From contig CASFOW010000082.1 of NCBI GenBank assembly GCA_949296705.1, forward strand, positions 1 to 39,326: a stretch of 39,326 nt of DNA. The letters run 5' to 3'. The notes beneath the pieces are model-generated. The model saw only the letters and a program-made list of their open reading frames with translations, did not search any database and was not told the DNA's origin. Source of the stretch: an uncultured bacterium. Its GTDB lineage: Bacteria; Bacillota_I; Bacilli_A; RF39; UBA660. The stretch's first letter is position 1; each line of letters begins with the position of its first letter. The translations under genes and the position numbers were made by a program. Shown here in pieces: positions 39,228 through 39,326 of this stretch.

Positions 39228-39324
39228 CTTAAGATGAATTTAGAAAGGGATATTCTTGATTGGCTAGTCACTCTAAATTCATCTTAAGCAAATGAATATA
39301 CTTGGCTAGCCAATCAAGGATATC
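39228..39324. repeat. Two interleaved inverted repeats (A-B-A'-B')
   Basis: A, CTTAAGATGAATTTAGA (39228-39244), is exactly inverse to A' (39272-39288). B (39249-39267, GATATTCTTGATTGGCTAG) is inverse to B' (39306-39324) over 19 bp with one difference. The arms alternate, so both pairings together would form a pseudoknot. TTGGCTAGCCAA inside B' is itself a 12-bp palindrome. It may be the end of the ISLre2 element or the edge of another structure cut by the window. Confidence 0.85.
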
Positions 39325-39326
39325 TT

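Overview
The window looks like a chromosomal segment of a low-GC, Gram-positive-derived bacterium, most likely an uncultured Bacilli or Mollicutes-related gut lineage (RF39, Erysipelotrichales or similar; inference). The evidence is strong AT bias, the rpoB-rpoC-rpsL-rpsG-fusA-tuf and secG...eno-rnr-smpB-ssrA gene orders, AAGGAGG-type ribosome binding sites, TTG and GTG starts, and use of the standard code (several real genes, such as the CapA-like one, end in TGA). Enzymes for wall precursors (MurD) and a FemAB-type transferase argue for a walled cell.

Layout. 1-2218: mobile DNA, namely the 3' end of an IS66-type transposase, its terminator, and a complete group II intron with its maturase just downstream. 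2271-16961: the transcription/translation cluster: rsmC-like ybxB behind a promoter with a hairpin leader, then rpoB, rpoC, two membrane-protein genes in place of the usual L7Ae-like gene, then rpsL, rpsG, fusA and tuf. 17014-28134: a 36-bp perfect palindrome, a prepilin-like gene, a FemAB transferase, secG, a divergent MiaB/MtaB-type radical SAM enzyme, murD, eno, rnr, a CapA-like protein and smpB. 28166-30056: a ClpX-like AAA+ ATPase without the usual zinc domain, then ssrA (tmRNA) with predicted tag GNKYQMAYAA.

30157-36785: a probable integrative mobilizable element (IME) next to ssrA. It carries a small unknown gene, a leader peptide/attenuator, a large serine recombinase, an oriT closely resembling that of pMV158, a MobV relaxase, and a cargo operon (a frameshifted and an intact histidine phosphatase, an unknown protein, a HIT-like protein). 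A strong promoter then drives about 110 nt of structured non-coding sequence ending in a terminator. Arg codons switch from mostly CGT in the core genes to almost only AGA in the IME.

36807-39326: an XRE repressor with palindromic operators, a lipoprotein of different base composition, and an ISLre2-type (UPF0236) transposase that is open through the family core but has no ordinary start codon. Beyond it are two interleaved inverted repeats at the window edge.

How they work together: the core genes make RNA polymerase, the decoding site and elongation factors. smpB, ssrA and rnr are the ribosome rescue set, and the ClpX-like unfoldase beside them may handle tagged proteins (inference). The right third is layered mobile DNA that has used the ssrA neighbourhood as a landing place.
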